A DNA stretch of 19,875 nt. It comes from Holosporales bacterium (lineage in GTDB: Bacteria > Pseudomonadota > Alphaproteobacteria > BNTO01). The first letter of the stretch is position 1; every line of letters begins with the position of its first letter. The DNA lies in contig JAITOG010000043.1 in assembly GCA_031290075.1 (NCBI GenBank), positions 1 to 19,875 of the forward strand, in the 5' to 3' direction. The notes beneath the pieces are model-generated. The model was not told the DNA's origin and searched no databases. It saw nothing but the letters and a program-made list of their open reading frames with translations. Below are positions 1-7,650 of the stretch, piece by piece. The translations under genes were made by a program, and so were the position numbers.

Positions 1-62
1 AATTGCTGCCAATCCTTGAAACCCAAGAGTTTGAATCCGCAATTTTTTGGGGTTTGGGTATA
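1..62 (+). repeat. Partial copy A of a ~100-bp palindromic repeat
   Basis: This stretch matches the right-hand part of the complete copy at 435-534, with two substitutions and one indel over about 62 bases, and it ends at the same GGGTATA terminus. It is cut by the window edge. It lies directly against a transposase fragment and brings a stop codon (17-19) into that frame, so the element or a rearrangement has replaced the upstream part of the transposase gene. Confidence 0.8.
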
Positions 63-238
63 TGGTTTTTGATGAAGATAGATCAACAATAAGAAAGGGA
101 AGTTCTGCAGAAGTTATGGCTTTACTTGGAAACATGCTTATTGCTTTAACTGCAAAATTGAATATTTCACCATCTGATTTTTTATTTGAATGTGCTAGGT
201 TTACTGGGAGATCTATACACTTTATACTTGAGAACTAA
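62..238 (+). pseudogene. C-terminal fragment of an ISAs1/IS4-like transposase
   Basis: The frame encodes about 58 residues beginning VFDEDRSTIRKG and followed by a helical stretch. From memory this fits the end of ISAs1-type DDE transposases, where an F-x-E-D-x-S-x-x-R-x-G block follows the last catalytic acidic residue and precedes the final helices. Full-length members are several hundred residues, so this is a remnant. The upstream part is replaced by repeat copy A, and no ribosome binding site is visible. It could also belong to a related IS4-group family, because the diagnostic catalytic part is missing. Confidence 0.5.
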
Positions 239-295
239 AATGCCCTGATGAACTTATACAAAAGTAAAAGTAGACTTCAAATTATTGCATTTATA

Positions 296-304
296 TGATA
301 TAAT
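296..304 (+). promoter_or_regulatory. Extended -10 promoter (TGATATAAT)
   Basis: TG-A-TATAAT is a perfect extended -10 element. It lies about 34 bases before the ATG of the truncated Rpn-type gene at 338, with a purine-rich AGGTGG between them. There is no convincing -35 box, which extended -10 promoters do not need. It probably once drove that gene. Confidence 0.4.
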
Positions 305-337
305 TCTTTTAGGTGGTTTTATCTTTTTATTCAACAA

Positions 338-406
338 ATGAGCTTCTTAGATCCCAAAAATGATTTTGCTTTTAAACAAATTTTTGGCACAGAACATGTT
401 TATTAA
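338..406 (+). pseudogene. N-terminal fragment of an Rpn/PD-(D/E)XK-type transposase-nuclease
   Basis: The 22-codon frame encodes MSFLDPKNDFAFKQIFGTE and then stops after HVY. The block 'M-x-F-L-D-P-K-N-D-x-A-F-K-x-I-F-G-x-E' is the characteristic start of the Rpn / PDDEXK_2 family (recombination-promoting nuclease, often annotated as a transposase), whose members are roughly 250-320 residues. Only the N-terminus remains, and the nuclease core is lost. Palindromic repeat B begins 29 bases after the stop, so the truncation probably belongs to the same history of insertions and deletions. The motif match is strong despite the short length. Confidence 0.65.
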
Positions 407-434
407 ATGTGAATTTTGGTATAAGAACCACTCT

Positions 435-534
435 TACTATACTGGGCCCCCCAAAGAATGTGGATTTTAATTACTGCCAATCCTTGAACCCCAAGAAGTT
501 TGAATCCGCAATTTTTTGGGGTTTGGGTATAGTA
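435..534 (+). repeat. Complete copy B of a 100-bp palindromic repeat
   Basis: The element is bounded by a perfect 8-bp terminal inverted repeat, TACTATAC at 435-442 and GTATAGTA at 527-534. Just inside lie a C-rich block (GGGCCCCCC) and a matching G-rich block (TTGGGGTTTGG), so the ends can form a hairpin. It shares its right 62 bp with copy A and almost its whole length, inverted, with copy C. No coding sequence is evident. Size and structure resemble a MITE or a Rickettsia-type palindromic element. Confidence 0.8.
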
Positions 535-582
535 CACAAAACAACAAAACTCTTGGCATTATACTGAAGTGTTCGTCTAAAA

Positions 583-651
583 AAGGCGATGGCGTTCACA
601 CATCCCACGAACTATACCAATTCGCAGTAGAATCCTCGAATTCATCGCCTT
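583..651. repeat. Hairpin between repeats B and C
   Basis: AAGGCGATG at 583-591 and CATCGCCTT at 643-651 form a perfect 9-bp inverted repeat enclosing about 50 bases. It lies in the 117-bp spacer between the two oppositely oriented 100-bp elements and abuts copy C. Its G+C is higher than its surroundings. It may be another small mobile palindrome or a remnant of whatever B and C once flanked. The frame 516-698 running through it is not considered coding. Confidence 0.5.
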
Positions 652-749
652 CTATACCCAAACCCCAAAAAATTTCGGATTCAAACTTCTTGGATTAAAA
701 AGGATTGGCAGCAATTAAAATCCGCATTCTTTTTGGACCCCAGTATAAT
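652..749 (-). repeat. Copy C of the ~100-bp palindromic repeat, inverted relative to B
   Basis: The reverse complement matches copy B from its ATACTGGG end to its GGGTATAG end, with scattered substitutions and a few extra bases (a TTTTTAAT variation in the middle). The termini CTATAC and GTATAA are slightly degraded relative to B. B and C are about 315 bp from outer end to outer end and could pair into one long cruciform. Confidence 0.8.
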
Positions 750-807
750 CCAGCAGAATCACTAAAGAATTCAAACTGCATTTCACCACAATTTGGTATA
801 ATAAAGT

Positions 808-3798
808 TTAAATATAATTCTTTAAATACTTTCCTGTGTAACTTTTGGAAATTTTTATAATTTCCTCAGGTGGCCCCTGTGCAATAATTCGCCCACCTCC
901 ATATCCGCCTTCTGGCCCAAGATCTATAATCCAATCGGCAACCTTTATTATATCCAAATTATGTTCAATAATAAGAACACTATTTCCATGATCAACAAGC
1001 TTATTCAACACTTCAACAAGCTTCCTTATATCCTCAAAATGAAGCCCTGTTGTAGGCTCGTCTAAAATATACAGAGTTAGGCCTGTTGCTACTCTGCTTA
1101 ATTCCTTTGCTACTTTAATACGTTGAGCCTCTCCACCGGAAAGCGAAGTTGCTGGGTGCCCTATAGATAAATAGCCAAGCCCAACATCCTGAAGGCACTT
1201 TAGCTTTCTCCAAATTCCAACTTGATTTTCAAAAAACTTTACTCCTTCGTCTATACTCATATTTAGAATATCGGAAATATTTTTCTCTTTATATTGAATA
1301 AGAAGGGTCTCTTTGTTGTACCTTTTCCCATGACACTGATCACATTCTACGTACACATCTGGCAAAAAGTGCATTTCTATTTTTAGCAAACCATCTCCCT
1401 GGCATGCTTCACATCTTCCCCCTTTAATGTTGAAAGAAAACTTTGCAGCTGTATATCCTCTAGCTTTTGATTCTGGAAGAGTAGCAAACCATTCACGAAT
1501 TGTTGTAAAAAAACCAACATATGTTGCTGGGTTAGAGCGCGGGGTTTTTCCAATTGATGATTGATCTATATCTATTATTTTATCAATATATTCTGCGCCT
1601 AAAATGTTACTACAGTCATTCATTTCAACAGATTCCCCTCTCAATCTTTTTGTTAAATTTTTAAATAATCCATCAAGAATTAAGCTAGATTTTCCACTTC
1701 CAGATATTCCAGTTACGCAAACAAACCGCCCTAATGGGATATCTACGCTAACATTTTTCAAATTATGAACTTTTGCATTTTCAATAGATAGCCAATGTAC
1801 ATCTCCCCATTTTTTTTTGTCATCACCAATCCCGCGCCAATTTTCGTTTTCAGCTTTCTTTGATTCACAAACTAATTTTTTTCTGCTTGATTTATCGTCA
1901 TTCTCCGATCTTTTACAAGAATTTGGATTAATTGGACGACGTTTTTCTGGTACTTCAATCTTTTTTCTTCCAGTTAAATAGTCAGCTGTTATGCTTTTTT
2001 CGCTTTTAAGAATTTCTTCAACTGTTCCAATTGCTATAACTTCTCCGCCGTAAACGCCTGCATGTGGCCCCATATCTACAACAAAATCTGCATTACGTAT
2101 GGCATCCTCATCATGTTCTACAACAATTACAGAATTCCCTAAATCCCTCAAATTTTTTATGGTGCCCAGCAAACGCTCATTATCTCTTTGATGCAATCCA
2201 ATTGATGGCTCATCAAGCACATACAACACTCCTGTCAAGCCCGATCCAATCTGCGAAGCAAGGCGTATTCGTTGGCTCTCTCCGCCTGATAAGGTTTCAG
2301 ACCTTCTTGAAAGCGTTAGATAATTTAATCCAACATCTTTTAAGAAAATTAAACGATTTTTTATTTCTTTTATAATTCTTTCAGCTATCTGAGAGTTTTT
2401 TTTTGAAAGCGTAATATTTTCAAACCAATTTATAGCATCTTTCACTGAAAGCTTGGAAATTTCTGCTATATTTTTTTCATTCACTTTCACGCATAAAGCT
2501 TCCTGTTTAAGCCGTAATCCTTTACACTTAGAGCATGGGCATGTTGTTTGAATAGGGGTTAACATTTCTCTAACCCAATTTTCTTCCTCTGATTCATTAA
2601 AACGGCGATTTACAATATTAAGAACGCCTTCAAATGGCTTATTAAAATTGAAATCTTTATGTTTTCCCTGCATTTTCATAGGAACAACAACATCCCCAGT
2701 TCCATTTAAAATTATATTTTGCTGTTCCTCAGATAACATAGAGAATGGTGTTGTTAACGGAATATTAAATTGCTTAGCAACAGTTTCCAAAAGTTGTTGG
2801 TAATACTTTTTAATACTTTTCATTTTATAAATTGATTTTTTTTCATCAGTTAAACTTATTATTGCTCCTTGTTTAATGCTTAAAGACCAATTTATTATTT
2901 TATGCACATCAAATTTATTTTCAATTCCTAGTCCATTACATTGAGGACAAGCCCCCTGTGGATTATTAAAAGAAAAAAGCCTAGGTTCAATTTCTTCAAT
3001 AGTAAAGCCGCTAACAGGGCAAGCAAATTTTTCTGATAATACTAAGATTTCATCCTTATTATCTACTAACTTTATCCAAGCAATACCATTTGTTAGCCTA
3101 AGAGCCACTTCTAAAGATGAAACAAGGCGAGTTCTCCATGCTCCTTCTAACATTTTTTCAATTGGAATTACTAAGCGATCTATTATTAGCGAAACTGTGT
3201 GCTTTTCATATCGTTCCAAGTTTGGCACAAAATCTGTATCAAATATTTCTTCATCAACAATAACCCTTTGAAAACCTTGTTTCCTGTATTCGTTGATGTC
3301 TTTTTTATATTCACCTTTTTTATCCCTAATAACTGGAGCAAGAACATAAAATTTTGTTCCTCCGCCAAGATTCGCCACCTTTTCTACCATTTGATCAATA
3401 GATTGAGCCTCAATAGGAAGGCCTGTTGTTGGGGAATAAGGAATTCCTACTCTTGCAAATAATAATCTTAGATAATCATAAATTTCCGTTACAGTTCCAA
3501 CGGTAGACCGTGGATTATGAGAACGTGTTTTTTGATCAATAGAAATAGCTGGACTTAGGCCGCTTATATTATCAACATCCGGTTTATCCATCATATGTAA
3601 AAATTGTCGAGCATATGCCGAAAGACTTTCAACGTATCTGCGTTGCCCTTCAGCATAAATTGTGTCAAAAGCTAGCGATGATTTTCCAGAACCACTAACC
3701 CCTGTAATTACTACAAATTTTCCACGAGGAATATCTACATTTATATTTTTTAAATTATGAGTTCTTGCCCCTTTGATGCTAATAATATCTTCTTGCAC
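808..3798 (-). CDS. uvrA: Excinuclease ABC subunit A
   Basis: UvrA is the ATP-dependent damage-recognition subunit of nucleotide excision repair; it scans DNA as a dimer with UvrB in the cytoplasm. Both ABC halves are present: Walker A GVSGSGKSS near residue 34, signature LSGGESQRIRLA and Walker B VLDEPS in the first half; a second Walker A GISGSGKSS, signature LSGGEAQRIKVA and ILDEPTTGLH in the second. The C-terminal zinc module CEAC...CDQC is intact. The first zinc module reads CPVSGF instead of CxxC, followed by the usual CPQC, a variant I associate with alphaproteobacteria. The protein is 996 residues against about 940 for E. coli. Most of the excess is a charged Lys/Asp/Ser-rich segment of about 40 residues in the linker between halves (encoded near 1795-1930). 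The start is GTG at 3798 and reads straight into the conserved GARTHNLKN; no Shine-Dalgarno is seen. Confidence 0.97.
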   Translation of the reverse strand: MQEDIISIKGARTHNLKNINVDIPRGKFVVITGVSGSGKSSLAFDTIYAEGQRRYVESLSAYARQFLHMMDKPDVDNISGLSPAISIDQKTRSHNPRSTVGTVTEIYDYLRLLFARVGIPYSPTTGLPIEAQSIDQMVEKVANLGGGTKFYVLAPVIRDKKGEYKKDINEYRKQGFQRVIVDEEIFDTDFVPNLERYEKHTVSLIIDRLVIPIEKMLEGAWRTRLVSSLEVALRLTNGIAWIKLVDNKDEILVLSEKFACPVSGFTIEEIEPRLFSFNNPQGACPQCNGLGIENKFDVHKIINWSLSIKQGAIISLTDEKKSIYKMKSIKKYYQQLLETVAKQFNIPLTTPFSMLSEEQQNIILNGTGDVVVPMKMQGKHKDFNFNKPFEGVLNIVNRRFNESEEENWVREMLTPIQTTCPCSKCKGLRLKQEALCVKVNEKNIAEISKLSVKDAINWFENITLSKKNSQIAERIIKEIKNRLIFLKDVGLNYLTLSRRSETLSGGESQRIRLASQIGSGLTGVLYVLDEPSIGLHQRDNERLLGTIKNLRDLGNSVIVVEHDEDAIRNADFVVDMGPHAGVYGGEVIAIGTVEEILKSEKSITADYLTGRKKIEVPEKRRPINPNSCKRSENDDKSSRKKLVCESKKAENENWRGIGDDKKKWGDVHWLSIENAKVHNLKNVSVDIPLGRFVCVTGISGSGKSSLILDGLFKNLTKRLRGESVEMNDCSNILGAEYIDKIIDIDQSSIGKTPRSNPATYVGFFTTIREWFATLPESKARGYTAAKFSFNIKGGRCEACQGDGLLKIEMHFLPDVYVECDQCHGKRYNKETLLIQYKEKNISDILNMSIDEGVKFFENQVGIWRKLKCLQDVGLGYLSIGHPATSLSGGEAQRIKVAKELSRVATGLTLYILDEPTTGLHFEDIRKLVEVLNKLVDHGNSVLIIEHNLDIIKVADWIIDLGPEGGYGGGRIIAQGPPEEIIKISKSYTGKYLKNYI

Positions 3799-3831
3799 TT
3801 TAGTCTGTTTTTTTTACCATTAGATACTCGT

Positions 3832-4068
3832 ATGATACAGAAAAAACAGAGGTTATTAAATAATTTAGTAAAGTGTGTAAGATTACGTAGTTTTAGACGG
3901 CTTGAAAGTCTTTTTCTGAGTCTTGGTATTACAAACTTTGTAAAAAAAGAGTTACATGAGGATTCAAGTACTGAATTTGACATAAAAACACAAGTTAAAA
4001 TAATCATGAAAACAATTTCTAAAAAAGGGATTTTAGCTGCACTTTCAAAACTCATTTTTGTAACTTAA
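3832..4068 (+). CDS. Doubtful small hypothetical protein
   Basis: This 78-residue open frame starts at ATG 3832, divergent from uvrA. It is basic, with a Leu/Ser/Arg-rich middle, and has no recognisable domain, signal peptide or ribosome binding site. The frame is open further upstream but would then overlap the uvrA start. An opposite-strand frame of similar length covers the same bases, so openness alone means little in such AT-rich DNA. It may be spurious, a gene remnant, or simply the spacer carrying promoters for uvrA and the next gene. Confidence 0.2.
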   Translation: MIQKKQRLLNNLVKCVRLRSFRRLESLFLSLGITNFVKKELHEDSSTEFDIKTQVKIIMKTISKKGILAALSKLIFVT

Positions 4069-4166
4069 TTTATTCTAGCAAATTTGTTTTGAAGGGAGTC
4101 TATTTTAGTATTTAGATTTTATTTAATTATTATGCGTTAACACTAAATTAAAAATTCAAACATAAA

Positions 4167-5462
4167 ATGAATATAGGACATTTCAAATTGCACATCAAAA
4201 TGTTAGTTTTATTTATTTTTTTATTTATGTATTCTAATCTTTATTTAAATGCGTGTAGTGACTGCCTTGTAATGGCAGAAAAATTAGATAATTTTGCATA
4301 TAAACTACAGCAATATTACACTAATTTTACAGATTACGAAAAAATAAAGACCATTATTGGCAATGAAAGCATTAATACTTTAAATACAAAGTTCCACAAA
4401 AAAATCTTAGATAAAATGCAAAAATTATTTGAAATTCTTAATAAATCAACTTTTTTTTATTTAACTCCACGACGCCCTTGTAAAATTTTTGCAACAACAA
4501 CTTTAAAGACAAAAAAAAGTATATACGATTATTTCGAAAAAATAGATAATCTTTTAAATTCAATAATTTTCTTAGTAAATCAAGAGGAAACAGATAGCGA
4601 TTATGAAGAGTCTATACCAAATGACGGTGAAACGCAGTCTGAATTTTCTAGTGATTCTTCTGGATTAGAAGGCTATGAATCCGAGTATTCTACTGCGAAT
4701 GGATATAATCCTAACGTAAAATTCGATGAGCCTTATTATCAAAATATTATTCCAATAATACAATTATTTATTCCACCTGAAAATTGGCAAACCCAAACAA
4801 TTGAGCTTTGCAATAAGATAAACGTTTTGTTTGAAGATAATAATTTTTATGAATTTTACGAAGGAAAGGTGAATTTTTTAAAAACACAAAGCTTTTTTCA
4901 AAAAAATATTTCTGTTTATTTAAAAATGTTAGCTAACATTTTCTCAATTTTTTCAAAAAGTAAAGAATTAGGATTATGCCGTTTTTATAAAGACCATAGA
5001 AAAGAAGCAAAAATAAGCGAAATATTAGAAATAATTAGCCAAAAGTTTAGTTTAAGTAGTAATATTTACTTAGATAATATTCAAAAAATTGAAAAAATGA
5101 AAATTCAAATTATTCAAAAAGAAATTGAAAATATATATGGAAAGAATGATCACCTTTTCCTAACAACACAATCCGGAAATAAAGTTGGATTTATTATAGG
5201 TGATGAAGCATATAATTTATTTGCAGAAACAAATGATGGCAATTTTGAATTTTTAACATATGACAGCGATGATCTTATAAAAACTCCTGTAGAAATTGAT
5301 GAACAAACAAATTTAATTATCTCTCCAGAACAATTTACTGGAAGTTTTAAACCACAATTTGCCTATATTTCCCTTGAATCAGTTATTAATGAAATAAATA
5401 AAAATCTTTTTAAAAGCAGAGAAATTATTGAAAAAATTGATAAACAGGTAAAAAACCCTTAA
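4167..5462 (+). CDS. Secreted or lipid-anchored protein of unknown function
   Basis: I do not recognise a family in this 431-residue protein. The N-terminus has a basic stretch to Lys11, a hydrophobic core (LVLFIFLFMYSNLYL) and then NAC, so it carries a Sec signal peptide; Leu-Asn-Ala-Cys could be a weak lipobox. A second Cys follows three residues later (CSDC). Residues about 140-185 are highly acidic and Ser/Glu/Asp/Tyr-rich, which looks disordered. Around them are Lys/Glu-rich, probably helical segments. Composition matches neighbouring genes, so there is no base-content sign of recent transfer. Export plus a helical, low-complexity body would suit a periplasmic, surface or effector protein of a host-associated bacterium, but that is inference. 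Met12 at 4200 is an alternative start that would shorten the basic n-region. No Shine-Dalgarno is visible. Confidence 0.75.
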   Translation: MNIGHFKLHIKMLVLFIFLFMYSNLYLNACSDCLVMAEKLDNFAYKLQQYYTNFTDYEKIKTIIGNESINTLNTKFHKKILDKMQKLFEILNKSTFFYLTPRRPCKIFATTTLKTKKSIYDYFEKIDNLLNSIIFLVNQEETDSDYEESIPNDGETQSEFSSDSSGLEGYESEYSTANGYNPNVKFDEPYYQNIIPIIQLFIPPENWQTQTIELCNKINVLFEDNNFYEFYEGKVNFLKTQSFFQKNISVYLKMLANIFSIFSKSKELGLCRFYKDHRKEAKISEILEIISQKFSLSSNIYLDNIQKIEKMKIQIIQKEIENIYGKNDHLFLTTQSGNKVGFIIGDEAYNLFAETNDGNFEFLTYDSDDLIKTPVEIDEQTNLIISPEQFTGSFKPQFAYISLESVINEINKNLFKSREIIEKIDKQVKNP

Positions 5463-5479
5463 CAAAAAAAACTATGGAT

Positions 5480-5590
5480 TATTTTAAGTGATGTTTTTTT
5501 ACGTCAAATCAAGTGCCCGAATATCCTCACGTACGTCAAAATACGCTTAATTCTGTGCTCCGTTTTTCCTTGAAAACAATCACTTTAAAT
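5480..5590. repeat. 111-bp palindromic intergenic element
   Basis: The ends form an imperfect terminal inverted repeat: ATTTTAAGTGATGTTTT on the left and GAAAACAATCACTTTAAAT on the right (one substitution and one indel over about 17 bp). Inside are a direct repeat ACGTCAAA (5500-5507 and 5533-5540) and the palindrome ACGTACGT. It is less AT-rich than the flanking spacer and has no open frame of note. It lies 18 bp after the stop of the secreted-protein gene, where it might also act as a transcription terminator. TATCCTCA near 5522 and TGAGGATA near 5596 form a further inverted pair just overshooting the right end. Confidence 0.6.
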
Positions 5591-5622
5591 ATTCATGAGG
5601 ATAACTTCTAAGAATTTTTCTT

Positions 5623-5759
5623 TGTTAATAAAGTTAGAAAAGTCACATAGTTATCAACATGTTAATAAAATTGTTATTAGATTGTTAAAAATTTAATAAT
5701 TTCCTTTAATTTTAGCACTTTAGGTTGTTAATAAAATTGTTAATAAAAAATTATTAACA
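5623..5759. promoter_or_regulatory. Cluster of TGTTAATAA nonamers (DnaA-box-like) upstream of asd
   Basis: Five exact copies of TGTTAATAA lie within 137 bp: 5623-5631, 5660-5668, 5726-5734, 5738-5746, and inverted at 5751-5759. TTATCAACA at 5651-5659, one base from the DnaA-box consensus TTATCCACA, abuts the second copy to form an 18-bp near-perfect dyad. Degenerate copies at 5672 and 5683 continue an 11-12-bp spacing, about one helical turn. The surroundings to 5842 are extremely AT-rich. The arrangement fits a multi-site binding region for DnaA or another regulator; the protein is not identifiable from sequence. No gene is visible in 5463-5842. Confidence 0.5.
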
Positions 5760-5842
5760 GATATTTTCCTCGCATATACAAAAAAATATATAAATATATG
5801 TTATTAATTAATTGTTATTATTTGATATTTTTTTAAAAAAGT

Positions 5843-6847
5843 ATGAATTTTCAAGAAAATATAAAGTTTGCAATTGTTGGAGCAACAGGAATTGTTGGAC
5901 TAGAATTTCTTAAAATATTAGAAAAAGAAAATGTTTTAAGTAATAAAATAATAGTTGCTGCTTCTAAAAATTCTGTTGGTAGTAAATTAAAGTATAAAAA
6001 TGATTTTCTGATTGTTGAAGATTTAGAAGAGGTTGATTTTTCAAATTGCAAAATTGGTCTTTTCTCTCCTGGTGCAAAGGTCTCTGAAATTTACGCTCCA
6101 ATTGCAGAAAAGCAAGGATGTTTTGTTATTGATAACACATCTTTTTTTAGAACACATGAAGATGTTCCATTGATTGTACCTGAGATAAATCTTGAAGAAT
6201 TAAAAAATGCTAAAAGAAAAATAATAGCAAATCCAAATTGTTCTACAATACAATTAGTAATGGTGTTGAAACCTATTCAAGATATTTGTAAAATTAAGCG
6301 TGTTTTTGTTTCAACGTATCAATCTGTATCTGGTGCGGGGAAAGATGCTTTAGGAGAATTAAATGATGAAAATACGAATAGTGAAAAGAATGTAATTTTT
6401 CCTCAAAAAATTAAAAAAAATGTAATTCCTAAAATAGACACTTTTCTTTCTAGCGGAGAAACAAAAGAGGAATGGAAAATGTTTGTTGAAACTAGAAAGA
6501 TTTTAAATAGCGATATTGTAGTTTCTTCAACGTGTGTAAGAGTTCCTGTTGAAGTTGGACATAGCGAAGCTGTATTTTTTGAACTTGAGCATGATGTTCC
6601 AATTAAAGAAATCCATGAAGCTATTCGTAAATTTCCAGGAGTTTATATAGAGGATTTAGATTCGAATGAATTTAAAACGCCGCGTGAAATTGCGGGAACT
6701 GATGAAGTTTTTGTTAGTCGTCTTCGTAAAGATGAGAATACGAAGTGTTGTTATCAAATGTGGATAGTTGCAGATAATGTTAGAAAAGGAGCTGCTTTGA
6801 ATGCTGTGCAAATTGCCAAAGGGCTTGTTTCTTATGGGATTGTATAG
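5843..6847 (+). CDS. asd: Aspartate-semialdehyde dehydrogenase
   Basis: The enzyme reduces L-aspartyl-4-phosphate to aspartate semialdehyde with NADPH, the branch point towards diaminopimelate/lysine (peptidoglycan), threonine and methionine. The N-terminal nucleotide-binding motif is VGATGIVG (residues 12-19). The catalytic cysteine lies in NPNCST at Cys133, followed by the conserved YQSVSGAG stretch and, in the catalytic domain, RVPVEVGHSEAV. At 334 residues the length is normal. An 11-bp gap to the tatD gene and its strong ribosome binding site suggest a two-gene operon. The asd start itself has no Shine-Dalgarno and is preceded by the AT-rich nonamer region. Retention fits an organism that still makes its own diaminopimelate. 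Confidence 0.95.
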   Translation: MNFQENIKFAIVGATGIVGLEFLKILEKENVLSNKIIVAASKNSVGSKLKYKNDFLIVEDLEEVDFSNCKIGLFSPGAKVSEIYAPIAEKQGCFVIDNTSFFRTHEDVPLIVPEINLEELKNAKRKIIANPNCSTIQLVMVLKPIQDICKIKRVFVSTYQSVSGAGKDALGELNDENTNSEKNVIFPQKIKKNVIPKIDTFLSSGETKEEWKMFVETRKILNSDIVVSSTCVRVPVEVGHSEAVFFELEHDVPIKEIHEAIRKFPGVYIEDLDSNEFKTPREIAGTDEVFVSRLRKDENTKCCYQMWIVADNVRKGAALNAVQIAKGLVSYGIV

Positions 6848-6858
6848 GAGGTGGGGCG

Positions 6859-7614
6859 ATGATAGATTCACATTGTCATTTAACAAGCTTTGATGATTTA
6901 GATAATGTAATAGCGCGCGCTAAAAATGCTAAAGTTTCTAAAATTGTTACAATTGGAACGGAGCTTAACGATTTTGAAAAAATGAATGTCATAAATTCTG
7001 AATTTTCTGAATTTGTTGATGTTGTGGTTGGTGTTCATCCAGATAATTGTTTAAGTATTTCTTTAAAGGATATTGAGGAATATTTTAAAAAAATTGATAT
7101 TAAAAATATAATAGGAATAGGGGAAATAGGACTTGATTATAAAAACAATCCAAATGAAGTAATTAAAAAAAAGCAAAAGGAATTTTTTGAAATACAGCTT
7201 TCATTTGCAAGTGATAATAACTTACCAGTATGTATTCATATGAGAGAATCTAGTGATGATATTCTGGATATTTTGCGCAATTTTTCTAATATTCGTGGTG
7301 TTTTTCATTGTTTTAGTGAAAATAAGCAATTTGCAAAAAAAGCTTTAGATATTGGATTTTTTATTTCTTTTTCAGGAATTGTAACTTTTAAAAATGCTAA
7401 GGCTGTTCAAGAATCTGCAGTTTATGTTCCTTTAAATAGAATGTTATTTGAAACTGACGCTCCGTATCTAGCTCCAACTCCGCATAGGGGAAAACGCAAT
7501 GAACCAGCATATGTTAGTTTGGTTTATGATTTTGTAAGTAATTTAAAAGATATTTCTAAAGAAGACCTTGTTAATAAAATTTATGAAAATTTTAAAAGTC
7601 TCTTTTTTAGCTAA
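6859..7614 (+). CDS. TatD-family metal-dependent deoxyribonuclease
   Basis: This is a TIM-barrel metallohydrolase of the TatD/YcfH family; members are 3'-5' DNA exonucleases or DNA-repair nucleases in the cytoplasm. Metal-ligand motifs appear in order: DSHCHL (His5, His7), GEIGLDY with the bridging Glu, the His of IHMRES, the His of FHCFSE, and the Asp of ETDAPYL. At 251 residues the length is typical. The ATG follows AGGAGGTG at a good distance, one of the few strong ribosome binding sites among the housekeeping genes here. It lies 11 bp after asd and probably shares its transcript. Which paralogue it represents (TatD or YcfH type) cannot be decided from motifs, so no symbol is given. Confidence 0.93.
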   Translation: MIDSHCHLTSFDDLDNVIARAKNAKVSKIVTIGTELNDFEKMNVINSEFSEFVDVVVGVHPDNCLSISLKDIEEYFKKIDIKNIIGIGEIGLDYKNNPNEVIKKKQKEFFEIQLSFASDNNLPVCIHMRESSDDILDILRNFSNIRGVFHCFSENKQFAKKALDIGFFISFSGIVTFKNAKAVQESAVYVPLNRMLFETDAPYLAPTPHRGKRNEPAYVSLVYDFVSNLKDISKEDLVNKIYENFKSLFFS

Positions 7615-7636
7615 GAAAAAATTAAAAGCTAAAAAA
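7603..7636. terminator. Bidirectional stem-loop between convergent tatD and lepB
   Basis: TTTTTTAGCT (7603-7612) and AGCTAAAAAA (7627-7636) form a perfect 10-bp inverted repeat with a 14-base A-rich loop, overlapping the end of the tatD gene. On either strand the stem runs into A/T tracts. The pairing is AT-dominated, so it may be a weak terminator, but its place between two converging genes supports the role. Confidence 0.45.
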
Positions 7637-7650
7637 AAATCTAAAATAAA

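Noticed and set aside
516..698. 60-codon + strand frame
   Set aside because: It runs from repeat B through the spacer into repeat C, has no ribosome binding site and is explained by the repeats.
2064..2375. 103-codon + strand frame
   Set aside because: It lies wholly opposite the conserved uvrA coding sequence.
3750..4055. 101-codon minus-strand frame overlapping the uvrA start
   Set aside because: It overlaps the conserved UvrA N-terminus in another frame, has no ribosome binding site and no recognisable content.
5463..5842. Firm call of the chromosomal origin
   Set aside because: The nonamers differ from the classic DnaA box at two positions and no origin-linked gene (dnaA, hemE, gidA, parA) is nearby, so only a cluster is reported.
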